The notes beneath the pieces are model-generated. The model had not been told where the DNA came from, searched no databases, and was given only the letters and a program-made list of their open reading frames with translations. This document shows positions 23,485 through 32,792 of a DNA stretch of 64,000 nt, piece by piece. How positions within the stretch are numbered: position 1 is the stretch's first letter; the number at the start of each line of letters is the position of its first letter. The stretch is from UBA1366 sp047602575 (lineage in GTDB: Bacteria > Bacillota > Clostridia > Oscillospirales > Ruminococcaceae), in assembly GCA_047602575.1 (NCBI GenBank), contig JASGGY010000007.1, positions 248,001 to 312,000 on the forward strand, written 5' to 3'. Position numbers and translations under genes: made by a program.

Positions 23485-26442
23485 TTACTTGGCTTTCACG
23501 GACTTGACGGAGGAATACGCACTGTAATATTTCGCGCTGTTCACGGTTTTGTAAGTACGGACTTTATAATAATACGTCTTGCCCTTGGTTAAGCCGGTGT
23601 TGGTGAAGGCGGTCGCGGTCGTGGTTTTCACTTTGGTGAAAGTTCCCGTCTTGGACGAAGCGCGGTAAAGCTCGTATCCCGAAGCGCCGGAAACCTTTGT
23701 CCACTTCACGGCGGCTTTTTTCGTTCCCGCGGTGAGGGTCAGAGCGGTCGCTTTGGGGTTGATTTTAAAGGTCTTGGTGATCGTGCCGGCGTAGCTGCCC
23801 TTGCCCTTGACGGTGACTTTTGCCGTTCCGACGGCGGTATTCGCGGAATAGGTCACGGTGTAGTCCGTGCCGGATTTCAGCGTTGTCGCGCCGTTTTTCA
23901 GCGTGACTGCCGGCTTGATTGCCGATCCGGTATAAACCGCATCCTTCGGCTGTGAAACGGTAAAGCCGGAGATGGATTTCGCCGTGATTTCCACAGAAGC
24001 GGTCGCGGTGTAATCAGCATAGTTTTCTTTGGTGACTTTCACATACACGGTATAAGTTCCGACAGCCTTAAAAGTCGGGTTGGTTGTGCCGAAGGTTGTG
24101 CCGTCCGTGCTGTAAGTCACCTGCGCGCCGGCGGGTGCGGTGACGGTGACGGAAGCGGCTTTGTTGTCCCAAGTTTTCGTAACGCCGGTCGCGGTGATGC
24201 CGCTGAATGCTGCCTTTGCGATGGTGAAGGTTTTGGTTGTCACGCCGTCATAGTGATTGATGCCGGTGATGGTGACGGTCGCCGTTCCCGCTGCGGTGTT
24301 GTCGGCATAAGCCACGGTGAAGTCCGTGCCTTCGGTCAGTCCGGTGATGGTCACTGCTGGCGTTTTTGCCGTGCCGTCATAGACATAGTCTGTCTGCGAT
24401 AAGGTGACGGTCTGCGGATCGATCGGGTTTTTCGGCGCAAGCACGAGCGTGTCAATCGCGGCGCTCAGCTGTGTAACCTTTGCCGCAACATCACTCGGCG
24501 CGTAATAATTGCTTCCCACAGCCGTCTGCGCGAGGGCGGCGGCATTCAGGAGCTGTGTATATGAAGCGGCGGTGTAATACGTTGCGTCAATCGCCTGTAC
24601 ATCGGCGAGCTTGTCGGTCAGCGCTGTTTTGTTCACAATTTTCGTACCGTTGTTCAGATACGATACAATGTGGAATTCCAGCACATCGCCGGGTGCGGAA
24701 GTCAGTGCCGTTACGGTGAGAACCGCGCCGTCATTGGTTATGGTGTAATTCGTACCGATTGCCGTTTTAAGGGCAGTTGCTGCGCCCGTCGCAAAATCCG
24801 TCGCGGTCATGGTCAGATACATATGGAAGTGGCTTGTCGCCGTGCCGCCGTAGGTGTTGAGCGTCCCCACGGGCGCACCGTTTTTCAGCAAGATTACGTG
24901 AACCATTCCCCGTGTGCAGTCTGCGTCGCGGAGGATTTCTGTGGAAACAGATGCCGGAACGGTATCGGTCGCCGCCGTCTGGCTGACGATGCGGGTTTCC
25001 AGCCCGTTGGGAACAATCATGGTATAGAGGAACGAAGCCGGCGTGCCGTCGTCAACGGAGACAGCGGTGGTGTTCGCGGCGCGGATCTTCAAGTCGCCGC
25101 CGTATGCCGCAAAGCCCATGTTCATGTGCAGGCGCAGGATTTTGCCGTCGTCGCTCAAATCCGCGCCGAGAATGCTCGAAGCGGGGATTGCCGTTCCGCC
25201 GAACGTGATCGCAAGCTCGTTGATGAACTTGACGGTATTGGTGATTTTAATCGGTTCGCTAAAGGTCACGGAAGCGTCGAGATACTGGGTGTCAACACTG
25301 GTGATTGGATCGGTCACGTGGCTGGTTGACGCGTCGCCGTCCACAATGACGGGGTGCGTGTCATAATGATCGTCGATGATATCGAAGCCGAACGCGCAGT
25401 AGGAAACGCTGAATGTCGTGGTTTCGCTCGAGATTTTCGTGCTGTCGGTCGGATCTTTCGCCAAGCCGAACAGGAAGCGGAACGCGCGTTCATCCGTAAT
25501 CAGCGGGCTGTAAACCGCCGTGGGCGCAGCACCGCTCGTGCTGCGGAAAATGGATTCGTTGTAATTGAGGGCAATCATCGGCATCACGGCTTTTTCACCG
25601 CCGGACGAGCCGATGACGGTTCTGGCGGCATCGTCGAATTTGCCCGCCGCAAGCAGATTCGTTTTGTTTGCTGCGGTCGCGGTATCGGTATAAACGTTGG
25701 GGAAGTAATAGCGCGGTGTTCCCATCAGCGCTTCATAGGTAAACTCGCTCGAGGCGTAATAAGCGTTGTCGGTTGCGGAGTCGTTTTCCGTTGCCGCCTT
25801 GTCGTTCGTCCGCAGCTTAAAGGTCATGCCGGGGCCGAACGTCACGCCGGAATTGTCGAGCAGCGAGGAAACCAGCACGCCCTTTGCCGCAAAGCTTCTC
25901 AGCCCAGCCATGCCACAGATGGACTGATAATAGGCGGTTGAAGTCGAGCTGAGCTTTTCAAGGTCAGCCCAGAGATAGGTTTTGGTGAATTTGATTGTAC
26001 CTTGTGAATCCAGAACGCGCACTTGGAAGGTTTTCGCGCCGTAGTTTACCACCGGCAGGGTCGCGGTCACGTCAGCATATCCCGACGCGGAAATGGTGAT
26101 GTCAAACTCCTTGGTGCGCTCGGCGGTCAGCACCGTAAAAATCGGCGTCGCGGCGGTTCTAATGAACGTCAGCGTGCTGCCGTCCGCGTTGAACGAATAG
26201 GAAGCCGCGTCGAGGGTTGTGCCGCCGACCTTGACAGCGGTCACGCTGCCGACCCATGCCGCATCCGTACCGGACAGCTTGACGGACGCGTCCGTTCCGG
26301 TGAGTGTGATTTTAGTTGTGGTGATGGCGATGGCATCGAGCGCCGCGCACGGGATTTCCACGAGCAGCATACTCAGGAACATCACCAGTGCCGCCGCCAT
26401 GCTGATCGCGGACGTCAGCTTGCTTTTCATTGTCTTTTGCAT
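23485..26442 (-). CDS. Large secreted surface protein with Ig-like, FIVAR and Fn3-like domains
   Basis: A 985-aa protein with a signal peptide (basic start, then AAALVMFLSMLLVEIPCAAL). Order of regions: an Ig-like domain (about 45-130); a region at about 135-365 resembling the SUOX/molybdopterin-binding-like fold of other Firmicutes surface proteins; two beta domains at about 390-610 that also make up the lipoprotein at 35472; a FIVAR-like helical segment (about 620-685); Ig-like repeats around AYADNTAAGTATVTITG; and an Fn3-like end (SGYELYRASSKTGTFTKV). No LPxTG or C-terminal membrane helix. ATG 26442 follows GGTGG. Last gene of the nine-gene operon. Confidence 0.85.
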   Translation of the reverse strand: MQKTMKSKLTSAISMAAALVMFLSMLLVEIPCAALDAIAITTTKITLTGTDASVKLSGTDAAWVGSVTAVKVGGTTLDAASYSFNADGSTLTFIRTAATPIFTVLTAERTKEFDITISASGYADVTATLPVVNYGAKTFQVRVLDSQGTIKFTKTYLWADLEKLSSTSTAYYQSICGMAGLRSFAAKGVLVSSLLDNSGVTFGPGMTFKLRTNDKAATENDSATDNAYYASSEFTYEALMGTPRYYFPNVYTDTATAANKTNLLAAGKFDDAARTVIGSSGGEKAVMPMIALNYNESIFRSTSGAAPTAVYSPLITDERAFRFLFGLAKDPTDSTKISSETTTFSVSYCAFGFDIIDDHYDTHPVIVDGDASTSHVTDPITSVDTQYLDASVTFSEPIKITNTVKFINELAITFGGTAIPASSILGADLSDDGKILRLHMNMGFAAYGGDLKIRAANTTAVSVDDGTPASFLYTMIVPNGLETRIVSQTAATDTVPASVSTEILRDADCTRGMVHVILLKNGAPVGTLNTYGGTATSHFHMYLTMTATDFATGAATALKTAIGTNYTITNDGAVLTVTALTSAPGDVLEFHIVSYLNNGTKIVNKTALTDKLADVQAIDATYYTAASYTQLLNAAALAQTAVGSNYYAPSDVAAKVTQLSAAIDTLVLAPKNPIDPQTVTLSQTDYVYDGTAKTPAVTITGLTEGTDFTVAYADNTAAGTATVTITGINHYDGVTTKTFTIAKAAFSGITATGVTKTWDNKAASVTVTAPAGAQVTYSTDGTTFGTTNPTFKAVGTYTVYVKVTKENYADYTATASVEITAKSISGFTVSQPKDAVYTGSAIKPAVTLKNGATTLKSGTDYTVTYSANTAVGTAKVTVKGKGSYAGTITKTFKINPKATALTLTAGTKKAAVKWTKVSGASGYELYRASSKTGTFTKVKTTTATAFTNTGLTKGKTYYYKVRTYKTVNSAKYYSAYSSVKSVKAK

Positions 26443-26489
26443 AAATTCCACCCTTTCATGATCGTGTTTCGCTTCTTGTGAAACGGTCT

Positions 26490-27278
26490 TTATATGAAGC
26501 CTTTCGGCGGAAACCCGTTGATTGCAGTTAGCGGCGGGGGGGTGGGGAGCGCCTCATTCAGCCCGTAGGCTTGGCTGATCAGCTCGGCCGTGAGGATCTC
26601 CCGCGCGCCGCCCTTGACGATGCGCTTGTCGGGCAGAATCACGGCGGCTTCGCAGTCGCAGAACACCGCGTCCTCGGGGTTGTGGGTTGTGAGGAATACC
26701 GCTTTTCCGCGCGCGGCAAGCGCTTTTACCTGCGCAAGCAGCCGGATGCGGTTGCCATAATCGAGATTCGCCGCCGGCTCGTCCATGAAAATATAGTCCG
26801 TCTGCTGCACAAGCGCCCGCGCGATGAGTACAAGCCGCCGCTCGCCGCCGCTGATTTCGGTGTAAATCCGCTCGGCTAAGTGCAGCGCGCCGACCTGCTC
26901 GAGGGCTTGCGCCGACAAGGCTTCGTCCTCCGCGCCCGGCTGCGAAAACATCGGCACATACGCGCCGCGCCCCATCAGCACCATTTGCATGACCGTGTAC
27001 GGAAACGGCGGCGCATGCTCCTGCGGCACATAGGAAACGAGCCTTGAAAGCGTTGCGCGCGCAATCCCGCCAACCGGCGCGCCGTCGATGAAAACCCGCC
27101 CCGCCAGCGGCTTCTGAAAGCCGAGTATCGTCCGAAAGAGCGTGGTTTTGCCGCAGCCGTTCGCGCCGAGGAGCATCAGCAGCGCGCCCTTTTCGAGTGT
27201 CAGATTCACCCCGCCGATCACGCTGGTTTCAGCGCCCTTGCGCCGATAGCCCACGGTCAGCTCTTTGAGTTCCAGCAT
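26490..27278 (-). CDS. FecE/BtuD-type ABC transporter ATPase
   Basis: A 262-aa ATPase of a metal-chelate-type importer. Walker A is GANGCGKTT, the signature is ISGGERRLVLIARAL, Walker B is YIFMDEPAANLD, and HNPEDAVF provides the switch histidine. The start at 27278 follows GAAAGGAGC. It forms the importer with the FecCD permease and the binding protein directly upstream. The substrate is not shown by sequence; context points to molybdate or tungstate (MolBCA-like), and iron-siderophore or corrinoid are alternatives. Confidence 0.9.
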   Translation of the reverse strand: MLELKELTVGYRRKGAETSVIGGVNLTLEKGALLMLLGANGCGKTTLFRTILGFQKPLAGRVFIDGAPVGGIARATLSRLVSYVPQEHAPPFPYTVMQMVLMGRGAYVPMFSQPGAEDEALSAQALEQVGALHLAERIYTEISGGERRLVLIARALVQQTDYIFMDEPAANLDYGNRIRLLAQVKALAARGKAVFLTTHNPEDAVFCDCEAAVILPDKRIVKGGAREILTAELISQAYGLNEALPTPPPLTAINGFPPKGFI

Positions 27279-27300
27279 CGCGCCGCTCCTTTCTTCCGCC

Positions 27301-28701
27301 TCACGGATTTTCACAGTCGAGAATTTTCTGCGCTTGCTCCTGTGTCAGATTATAGTGATAAAAGGTCTGATAAAAATTGCGCACCTCCGCGTTTAAGTCA
27401 AGTGACGCAAACAAATCCGGATGCAAAGTTTTCGCCATATACAGCACCAGCAGGATTTTCTGCAGCCCCATATCCCAGTAGAAAACGCCCGACGGGGTCA
27501 GAACCACATGGCTGCCTTGCACCGCCGCGACGCCCGCATAGCGGTTGTCAGCCAGCAGCTGTGCCTTGATTTGCGCAACCGTCTTTCCGCCGTTCACGCC
27601 GCCGTGGTCGATGAAAATCCAGTCGGGATTCCACGCGGTGAGCTGTTCGCAGTTGACCTGTGCGCGGTTTCCGGCGTTCAGATCAGCCGAAACGGAGCGC
27701 CCGCCCGCCGCCGCAATCACCTCCGTGATGTCGGAATCCTTCCCGTAGGTCGTCAGAATGTCCGAGCCGGCGTAATAAACCCGGGGGCGTTCGCTTTCGG
27801 GCAGCTGATCCGTCACCGCCTTGATCATCGCAAGCTTTTCGTCGAAATAATGCGCGTAGTCCCGCGCTTTCTGCTGCGCGTCCGCGCCGAGGGCGTTCGC
27901 GTAATCCGCAAGCTGTGTTTTCGTTTCGCTTAAAGTCTTTGGCGCCGCGGACGAAAAAGCCGCGATGCCGAGCGCCGCGAACTGGTCAAGCTCGTTCTGC
28001 CGCGGAAAGGTGAACACAAGATCGGGCGCGTAGTTGAGCGCTTCCTCCGCGCTCACCGCGGTGTGCACGTTGTCAAGCTGCGCAACGGACTCGATTCTGC
28101 CGAACACGACCGCCGCCCACGGCAGATTTTCCGTCTGCACATCGGCGCGCAGCACGATTTTGCTTTCCGCGCCGAGTACGGTCAGCGCTTCATAAGAAGG
28201 ACCGTACAACGCCGCCAGCCGGCTCGGATTTTCCGGAATGCGCACCGCCGCTGTCTTTGTACCGGCGTTGTCCGTAGAAGCCTTGCCCTGCAGCAGCGTT
28301 CCGGTGAGGGTAATGCCGTCGGGTGCGGAAAGCGTACCGAGGCTTACAACGCTGCCGGCTTGCTTTTCGGCAAGGATGAGATAATCCGCGCCCGATTCGC
28401 GGACGCTCCACAGATCGTCGGCTTTTTCAATCACCGCCTTGATGTTCACGATCACGTCCTGCGCCGTGCCGCCAATGTAGAGATGGGGCGGCTGATCCGC
28501 GCAGTCGCCGCAGGGGTTTGAAGCGAGATCCTTGTAAACGTTGAACGAATACCCCGCGAAGTTCACCGTTCCGTCGGCGGTAAGCGTTCCCGCGGCGGTG
28601 ATTTTATAAAGAAGCGTTTTCGGTTTGCAGGAAGTCAGGCAAATACAGGCTGTGAGGAAAACCACGGCTGCGGTGAAAATTGCCCAAAAGCGTTTGATCA
28701 T
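27301..28701 (-). CDS. Substrate-binding lipoprotein of FecCD-type ABC importer
   Basis: A 466-aa lipoprotein with a signal peptide and tandem lipobox candidates (FLTAC and LTSC near residues 16-25). Residues about 30-160 form an extra N-terminal domain with a CGDC motif that ordinary FepB/BtuF proteins lack. Residues about 165-460 are a TroA/FepB-like helical-backbone binding protein (IPENPSRLAALYG, APDLVFTFPRQNELDQF, NPDWIFIDH). The start ATG overlaps the permease stop (ATGA). The open frame upstream is a shadow of the permease. Confidence 0.88.
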   Translation of the reverse strand: MIKRFWAIFTAAVVFLTACICLTSCKPKTLLYKITAAGTLTADGTVNFAGYSFNVYKDLASNPCGDCADQPPHLYIGGTAQDVIVNIKAVIEKADDLWSVRESGADYLILAEKQAGSVVSLGTLSAPDGITLTGTLLQGKASTDNAGTKTAAVRIPENPSRLAALYGPSYEALTVLGAESKIVLRADVQTENLPWAAVVFGRIESVAQLDNVHTAVSAEEALNYAPDLVFTFPRQNELDQFAALGIAAFSSAAPKTLSETKTQLADYANALGADAQQKARDYAHYFDEKLAMIKAVTDQLPESERPRVYYAGSDILTTYGKDSDITEVIAAAGGRSVSADLNAGNRAQVNCEQLTAWNPDWIFIDHGGVNGGKTVAQIKAQLLADNRYAGVAAVQGSHVVLTPSGVFYWDMGLQKILLVLYMAKTLHPDLFASLDLNAEVRNFYQTFYHYNLTQEQAQKILDCENP

Positions 28702-29714
28702 ACCTGCGTCCCCCTTTGTGCGGCAAGCAGCCGGATGAAAATCGGCGCGCCGATGATTGCGGTGAGAATGCCGATGGGCAGCTCCTGCGCAAACGCACAC
28801 CGCGCGATGTCGTCCACCGCGAGCATGAAAATCGCACCGAGCAGCACCGCGCAGGGGAGCAGCCTGCGGTAATCTGCGCCGGCGATCATCCGCGCGATGT
28901 GGGGAATCACCAGCCCGATCCAGCCGATCATCCCGCCGGCGGCAACGCAAGCCGCGGTCATGAGCGTTGCGCTGAGGATGATCACCGCCTTGAAAAGCCC
29001 CGTTCTCAGCCCCATCGACTGCGCCTCGTCGCGGCTAAGCGACAGGATGTTGATCCGCCAGCGGATGAGCAGCAGCGGTATCAGCCCGATGATAACGGGC
29101 AGTGCCAGCGGCAGCACCCCGCGCGCCGTGATGTAGGTCAGCCCCCCCATGAGCCAGAAGCTGATCGAGGGCATGGTGTCAAACGGATCGGCTGCGTATT
29201 TTACCAGACTGATCAGCGCCTGAAACAGCGAGCCTGTGATGATGCCGCAGAGCATGAAGGTCATTTTTCCGTCGTCGGCAGATTTCAGCACTGCGCCGCC
29301 GATGAGGCACGTCACCCCGACGGCGGCGATGCCCCCGATGAACGAGAGCGCCCACACCGCAGCACCCGAAAGCCCGAGGAGAAAGCCGAGCGCCGCGCCG
29401 AAGCCCGCACCCGCCGACGCGCCGAGCAGGTCGGGCGACACCATCGGGTTGCGGAAAATGCCCTGAAACGCCGTTCCCGCCGCCGAAAGCGCCGCCCCGA
29501 TGAGCACCGCGCAAAGGATACGCGGAAGCCGCACCGCCGTCAGTACCGCGTACGCCGCCGGATAACGGCTTTCCCCGCCACCGAAAACCGTCCGCAGCAC
29601 ATCAGCCGTCTGCCGGAAGCCGATCATATACCGCCCGATACAGGCGGAAACCAGCATCAGCACAACCAGCGCACAGACCATGACCGTGATCTTGACCCCG
29701 AAGCGGCTTTTCAT
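28698..29714 (-). CDS. FecCD-type ABC transporter permease
   Basis: A 338-aa polytopic permease with about nine to ten hydrophobic segments. Family patterns: RLPRILCAVLIGAALSAAGTAFQG near the N-terminus (shortened here to RLPRILCAVLIGAALS), NPMVSPDLLGASAGAG, GLRTGLFKAVIILSA and GWIGLVIPHIARMI. It follows GGAAAGGAGGAAG at 29714. FecCD permeases move iron-siderophores, heme, cobalamin or, in MolBCA, molybdate and tungstate. Confidence 0.93.
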   Translation of the reverse strand: MKSRFGVKITVMVCALVVLMLVSACIGRYMIGFRQTADVLRTVFGGGESRYPAAYAVLTAVRLPRILCAVLIGAALSAAGTAFQGIFRNPMVSPDLLGASAGAGFGAALGFLLGLSGAAVWALSFIGGIAAVGVTCLIGGAVLKSADDGKMTFMLCGIITGSLFQALISLVKYAADPFDTMPSISFWLMGGLTYITARGVLPLALPVIIGLIPLLLIRWRINILSLSRDEAQSMGLRTGLFKAVIILSATLMTAACVAAGGMIGWIGLVIPHIARMIAGADYRRLLPCAVLLGAIFMLAVDDIARCAFAQELPIGILTAIIGAPIFIRLLAAQRGTQV

Positions 29715-29739
29715 GCGGCTTCCTCCTTTCCCGTGTGTT

Positions 29740-31911
29740 TTAATCCGCCAGCGCCTCGGGCAGAAACAGATAGACATAACCGGTCACGTTTTTCAGCTTC
29801 ACCGCCGCAAGATACCCACCGCCGCCCATGAAGTACGCATTGCGCAGGTTCGGCAGAATCGCCGCGATCCGCTCCGGCTTGGTGATCACCGTGTCGTTGC
29901 CGAATTCGCGCTCCGTCAGAAAGCCCTCCGGTGAATCGTCGCAGTAGCTTAAGAAGAAAAACGACAGCGGCGCATCGAATTTCTTGACCTTTGTAAACGG
30001 CTCAAACGGACGGAACGTGATGCTTTCCACCTCCGTGTCCGTTTCAAGCAGTGCCAGAAGTCCTTGTTCCCGCAGATACGCCATCGTGTTCGCGTCGTCC
30101 GCCGTCAGCGTCAGAACCGCGTTGTTCAGGCGATAGCCGAAGTGCGCGAGGTCATATTCCGCGTCAAAGGTAAACAGCAGCACGGCCTCTGCGCGCCGGG
30201 TCGGGAAATACCGCGTCTGCGCCGGAAGTGCTGTTTCGTCCTTGGCGATTGCCGTGAGCAGCTGCGCGCGCTGTGCGGAATCAAGGTCGAGCTTGTAGGT
30301 GTTCTGATAAAGCCCGTCGGTCAGATAAACCCCGCCGTTCTGATAGGCTTGCAAGGCGCGGATATGCGACGGGTCGCCGGTTCGGAGCGTTCCGTTCAGG
30401 AGCGTTTCCCGCGCGCTTTTCACACTCTGCGTGTCCTCAAGTGCCAGAAGCGCTTCGAGCGTGCTGATTTTTGCTGTGCTGTAATAAAAGCACGCCGTCT
30501 TGCCGTCCGCCGCGGTGTAGGTGAGCTTGATGTCATACGGCACGGTCGAATCCGCAAAGCGGTCGGTGTTCTCTAACACCGGCGCAGCGCCGTCGCTTAT
30601 GATCTGCGCGTGGACAGCCTGCACAAGCTCTATTTCTGCAGGGTCGGTGAACGTGTAGTCCGCAGTGTAATAATATGTCCTGCCGGTGCTTGTTCCGGTG
30701 GAAGCCGTAAAAATCAGGTTCGGGTCGCCGGCGGCGGAAATGCTGACGGAGGAAATCCCGCCGCTTTCCGCGTAATGTTCTGCGTAAGCCTGCGACGCGA
30801 GCATCACCGCCAGCGCGGCGGCTGCCGGAAGCGCCGTGCCGACTGCCAGCCCCGCGAAAGCGCGGATTCCGCCGCTTTTGTAATGATAAACGCCCTTGCG
30901 GAGCATCACCCCGACAAGCGCCGCGCCGAGGATGGAAAAGCACCATGCATAGACTTTTCCCGCCGGATAAAGAAACGCGAATACCCCGCAGAACGTCACA
31001 AACGCGCATTCAAAGACAAGGATTTTCGGCATGATTTTGTCCGCACCGCTGATGGAAGCGTTTTCGTTGCGGCGGGTTTTCATCAGGAAAAACGCGGCGA
31101 GCATCAGAACCGGCAGGATTGCCGCCCATGCGATGAGCGCGTCCGGCGCCAGTGCCGGTACAGCGGCGGTGGAAAGCGGGCGGTAGAAGGAATTCTTCTG
31201 CGCAAGCTCGCTGTAAAAAAAGCCGATCGGGCTGACGGAAGCGAAAACGCTGACCAGTCCGTCGCGAACCGGTTCGGCGGAGGTGTAGCTCACCGCGCCG
31301 AACGGATTACCGTAAAACAGCCTTGTGAACAGCAGCTGCAGCCCGAACAGCAAGGCGGTCGGCGCTAAAATCAACCCTGCCGCCGAAACGACGGCTTCCG
31401 CGCGCGTCCCAGCCATCAGGCACGCGCAGACGGTGATAAGAAAGCTCACGGCGGCGCACACGGTCAGTCCGGCGGTGATGTAAGCGCAGCGGGCGGCTTC
31501 GCCGTCATAAAGCCCGAGCGCTTTTGCGTTGAGCGCGACGGATGCCGTCATCGGAAGCAGCACGGCAAGAAATACGCTGACCAGCCCCACGGCAATGCGG
31601 TTGAAAAGCAAATGCACGCGCTTGATTCCCAGGGCAAAATAAACAGTTGTTTCGCGCTTGTCATGCAGAAACCGGAACAGAAGCAGCGCAGTCACAACCC
31701 CCGAGAAAATCGCCGAGCCAAGCACCGCAGGGGTCAGCTCCGCCAGAAAAAACCGGTATTTGAGCTGAAGATGCGTGTAGTTGATGTTGAAAATCGACCG
31801 GTCGGAAACCGCCGCTGTCGAAAACGGAATGAGCAGCAGATTTACACCGAGCAGGATGAGCAGAACCGGAAGCGCCTTTTTTGCCGTGGCTTTGAGGTCA
31901 TGCAGAATCAC
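29740..31911 (-). CDS. ABC-2 type permease with large extracytoplasmic domain
   Basis: A 723-aa membrane protein. About eight to ten transmembrane helices occupy residues 10-400, and roughly 320 residues after them look extracytoplasmic and beta-rich. The start is uncertain: the frame is open further upstream, but GTG 31911 lies just after the stop of the upstream ATPase and precedes the first helix (KKALPVLLILLGVNLLLI). It presumably pairs with that ATPase as an export or remodelling system; with the ATPase frameshifted, the pair may be non-functional. Confidence 0.75.
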   Translation of the reverse strand: MILHDLKATAKKALPVLLILLGVNLLLIPFSTAAVSDRSIFNINYTHLQLKYRFFLAELTPAVLGSAIFSGVVTALLLFRFLHDKRETTVYFALGIKRVHLLFNRIAVGLVSVFLAVLLPMTASVALNAKALGLYDGEAARCAYITAGLTVCAAVSFLITVCACLMAGTRAEAVVSAAGLILAPTALLFGLQLLFTRLFYGNPFGAVSYTSAEPVRDGLVSVFASVSPIGFFYSELAQKNSFYRPLSTAAVPALAPDALIAWAAILPVLMLAAFFLMKTRRNENASISGADKIMPKILVFECAFVTFCGVFAFLYPAGKVYAWCFSILGAALVGVMLRKGVYHYKSGGIRAFAGLAVGTALPAAAALAVMLASQAYAEHYAESGGISSVSISAAGDPNLIFTASTGTSTGRTYYYTADYTFTDPAEIELVQAVHAQIISDGAAPVLENTDRFADSTVPYDIKLTYTAADGKTACFYYSTAKISTLEALLALEDTQSVKSARETLLNGTLRTGDPSHIRALQAYQNGGVYLTDGLYQNTYKLDLDSAQRAQLLTAIAKDETALPAQTRYFPTRRAEAVLLFTFDAEYDLAHFGYRLNNAVLTLTADDANTMAYLREQGLLALLETDTEVESITFRPFEPFTKVKKFDAPLSFFFLSYCDDSPEGFLTEREFGNDTVITKPERIAAILPNLRNAYFMGGGGYLAAVKLKNVTGYVYLFLPEALAD

Positions 31912-31918
31912 CGCGCTG

Positions 31919-32792
31919 TCAGAAAATTTCCGCCCAGTCAACCGTCCCCACCGCCCTTTCGCTTCTGAAAAAATCCTCCAAGCCCGCCGGCTCGATTGCG
32001 GCTCCGCACCCCGCCTCGCCGAGCCGACGGATAGCTTCCTCCGCATCGCAATCCGCCAGGTAAGAAAACCGGTTGTCCGCCGCCCCGATCAGCCGGAAGC
32101 CGCTCACATCAACCTGCGCAGGAAGGGTGATTTTACAGCGGGTCTGCTTCATCGCCGCAGGGTCTGCATCAAGAACCAGCCGTCCGTTGTCGAGCATACC
32201 AACCCGATCGCAGAAGCTTTCCAGCTCCGCGAGATTGTGCGAGGTCACAACCGCCGTGCCGTGCTTTTCCCGCACATAAAATCCGAGCAGCTCCCGCACC
32301 GCCTCGCGGCTTGTTACATCCAGCCCGTCAAAGGCTTCGTCGAGGAGCAGGTACTTCACATTCGCCGAAAACGCTGCGATCAGCCCAGCTTGCCGCTGCA
32401 TCCCCTTTGAAAAACGCTGTATTTTTTTCTTCTCCGGAATCCGGAAAAAATCCACCAGCCCGTAATAAGTCTTGTCGTTCCACGTCGGGTAGAAGCCTTT
32501 GAAAAATCTGCGCATCGCCGCCAGCGTCCACTGCGGGAAGTACGCGACCTCCTCTGTCATAAGAAAGAGGTTTCGTTTGAGCGCCGGATTCTCATAAACC
32601 CGCACCCCGTCGGCGGTCACAGCCCCGCTGTCCTGCCGGTAAATGCCGGCGACGGTTTTCAGCAGCGTGGTTTTCCCGCACGCCGTTGCAGCCGATCAAG
32701 CCGTAAACCGCACGGTCGTCCGCGGTGAAGCTGATGTCCTCAAGCACCGGCGTGCCGCCGAAGCGTTTGTATAAGTTCTTAATCTCAATCAT
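31919..32792 (-). pseudogene. ABC transporter ATPase with single-base insertion in Walker A
   Basis: Two overlapping frames encode one ATPase. The 5' frame (from 32792) reads through GLIGCNG and then goes out of frame. Removing one base near 32681 restores GCNGCGKTTLLKTVAG and joins it to the frame with the rest of the protein (FSKGMQRQAGLIAAF signature, YLLLDEAFDGLD Walker B, SHNLAELESF switch). The repaired protein would be about 290 aa. The insertion is not in a homopolymer. Either the gene is recently inactivated, or there is a sequencing error; programmed frameshifting is not supported. The start overlaps the upstream stop (TGATG). Confidence 0.85.

Noticed and set aside
28716..29831. 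Long plus-strand open frame (371 aa) antisense to the FecCD permease
   Set aside because: It is a GC-rich shadow with Arg/Pro/His-heavy, low-complexity composition and no ribosome binding site; the minus-strand permease has clear family motifs.
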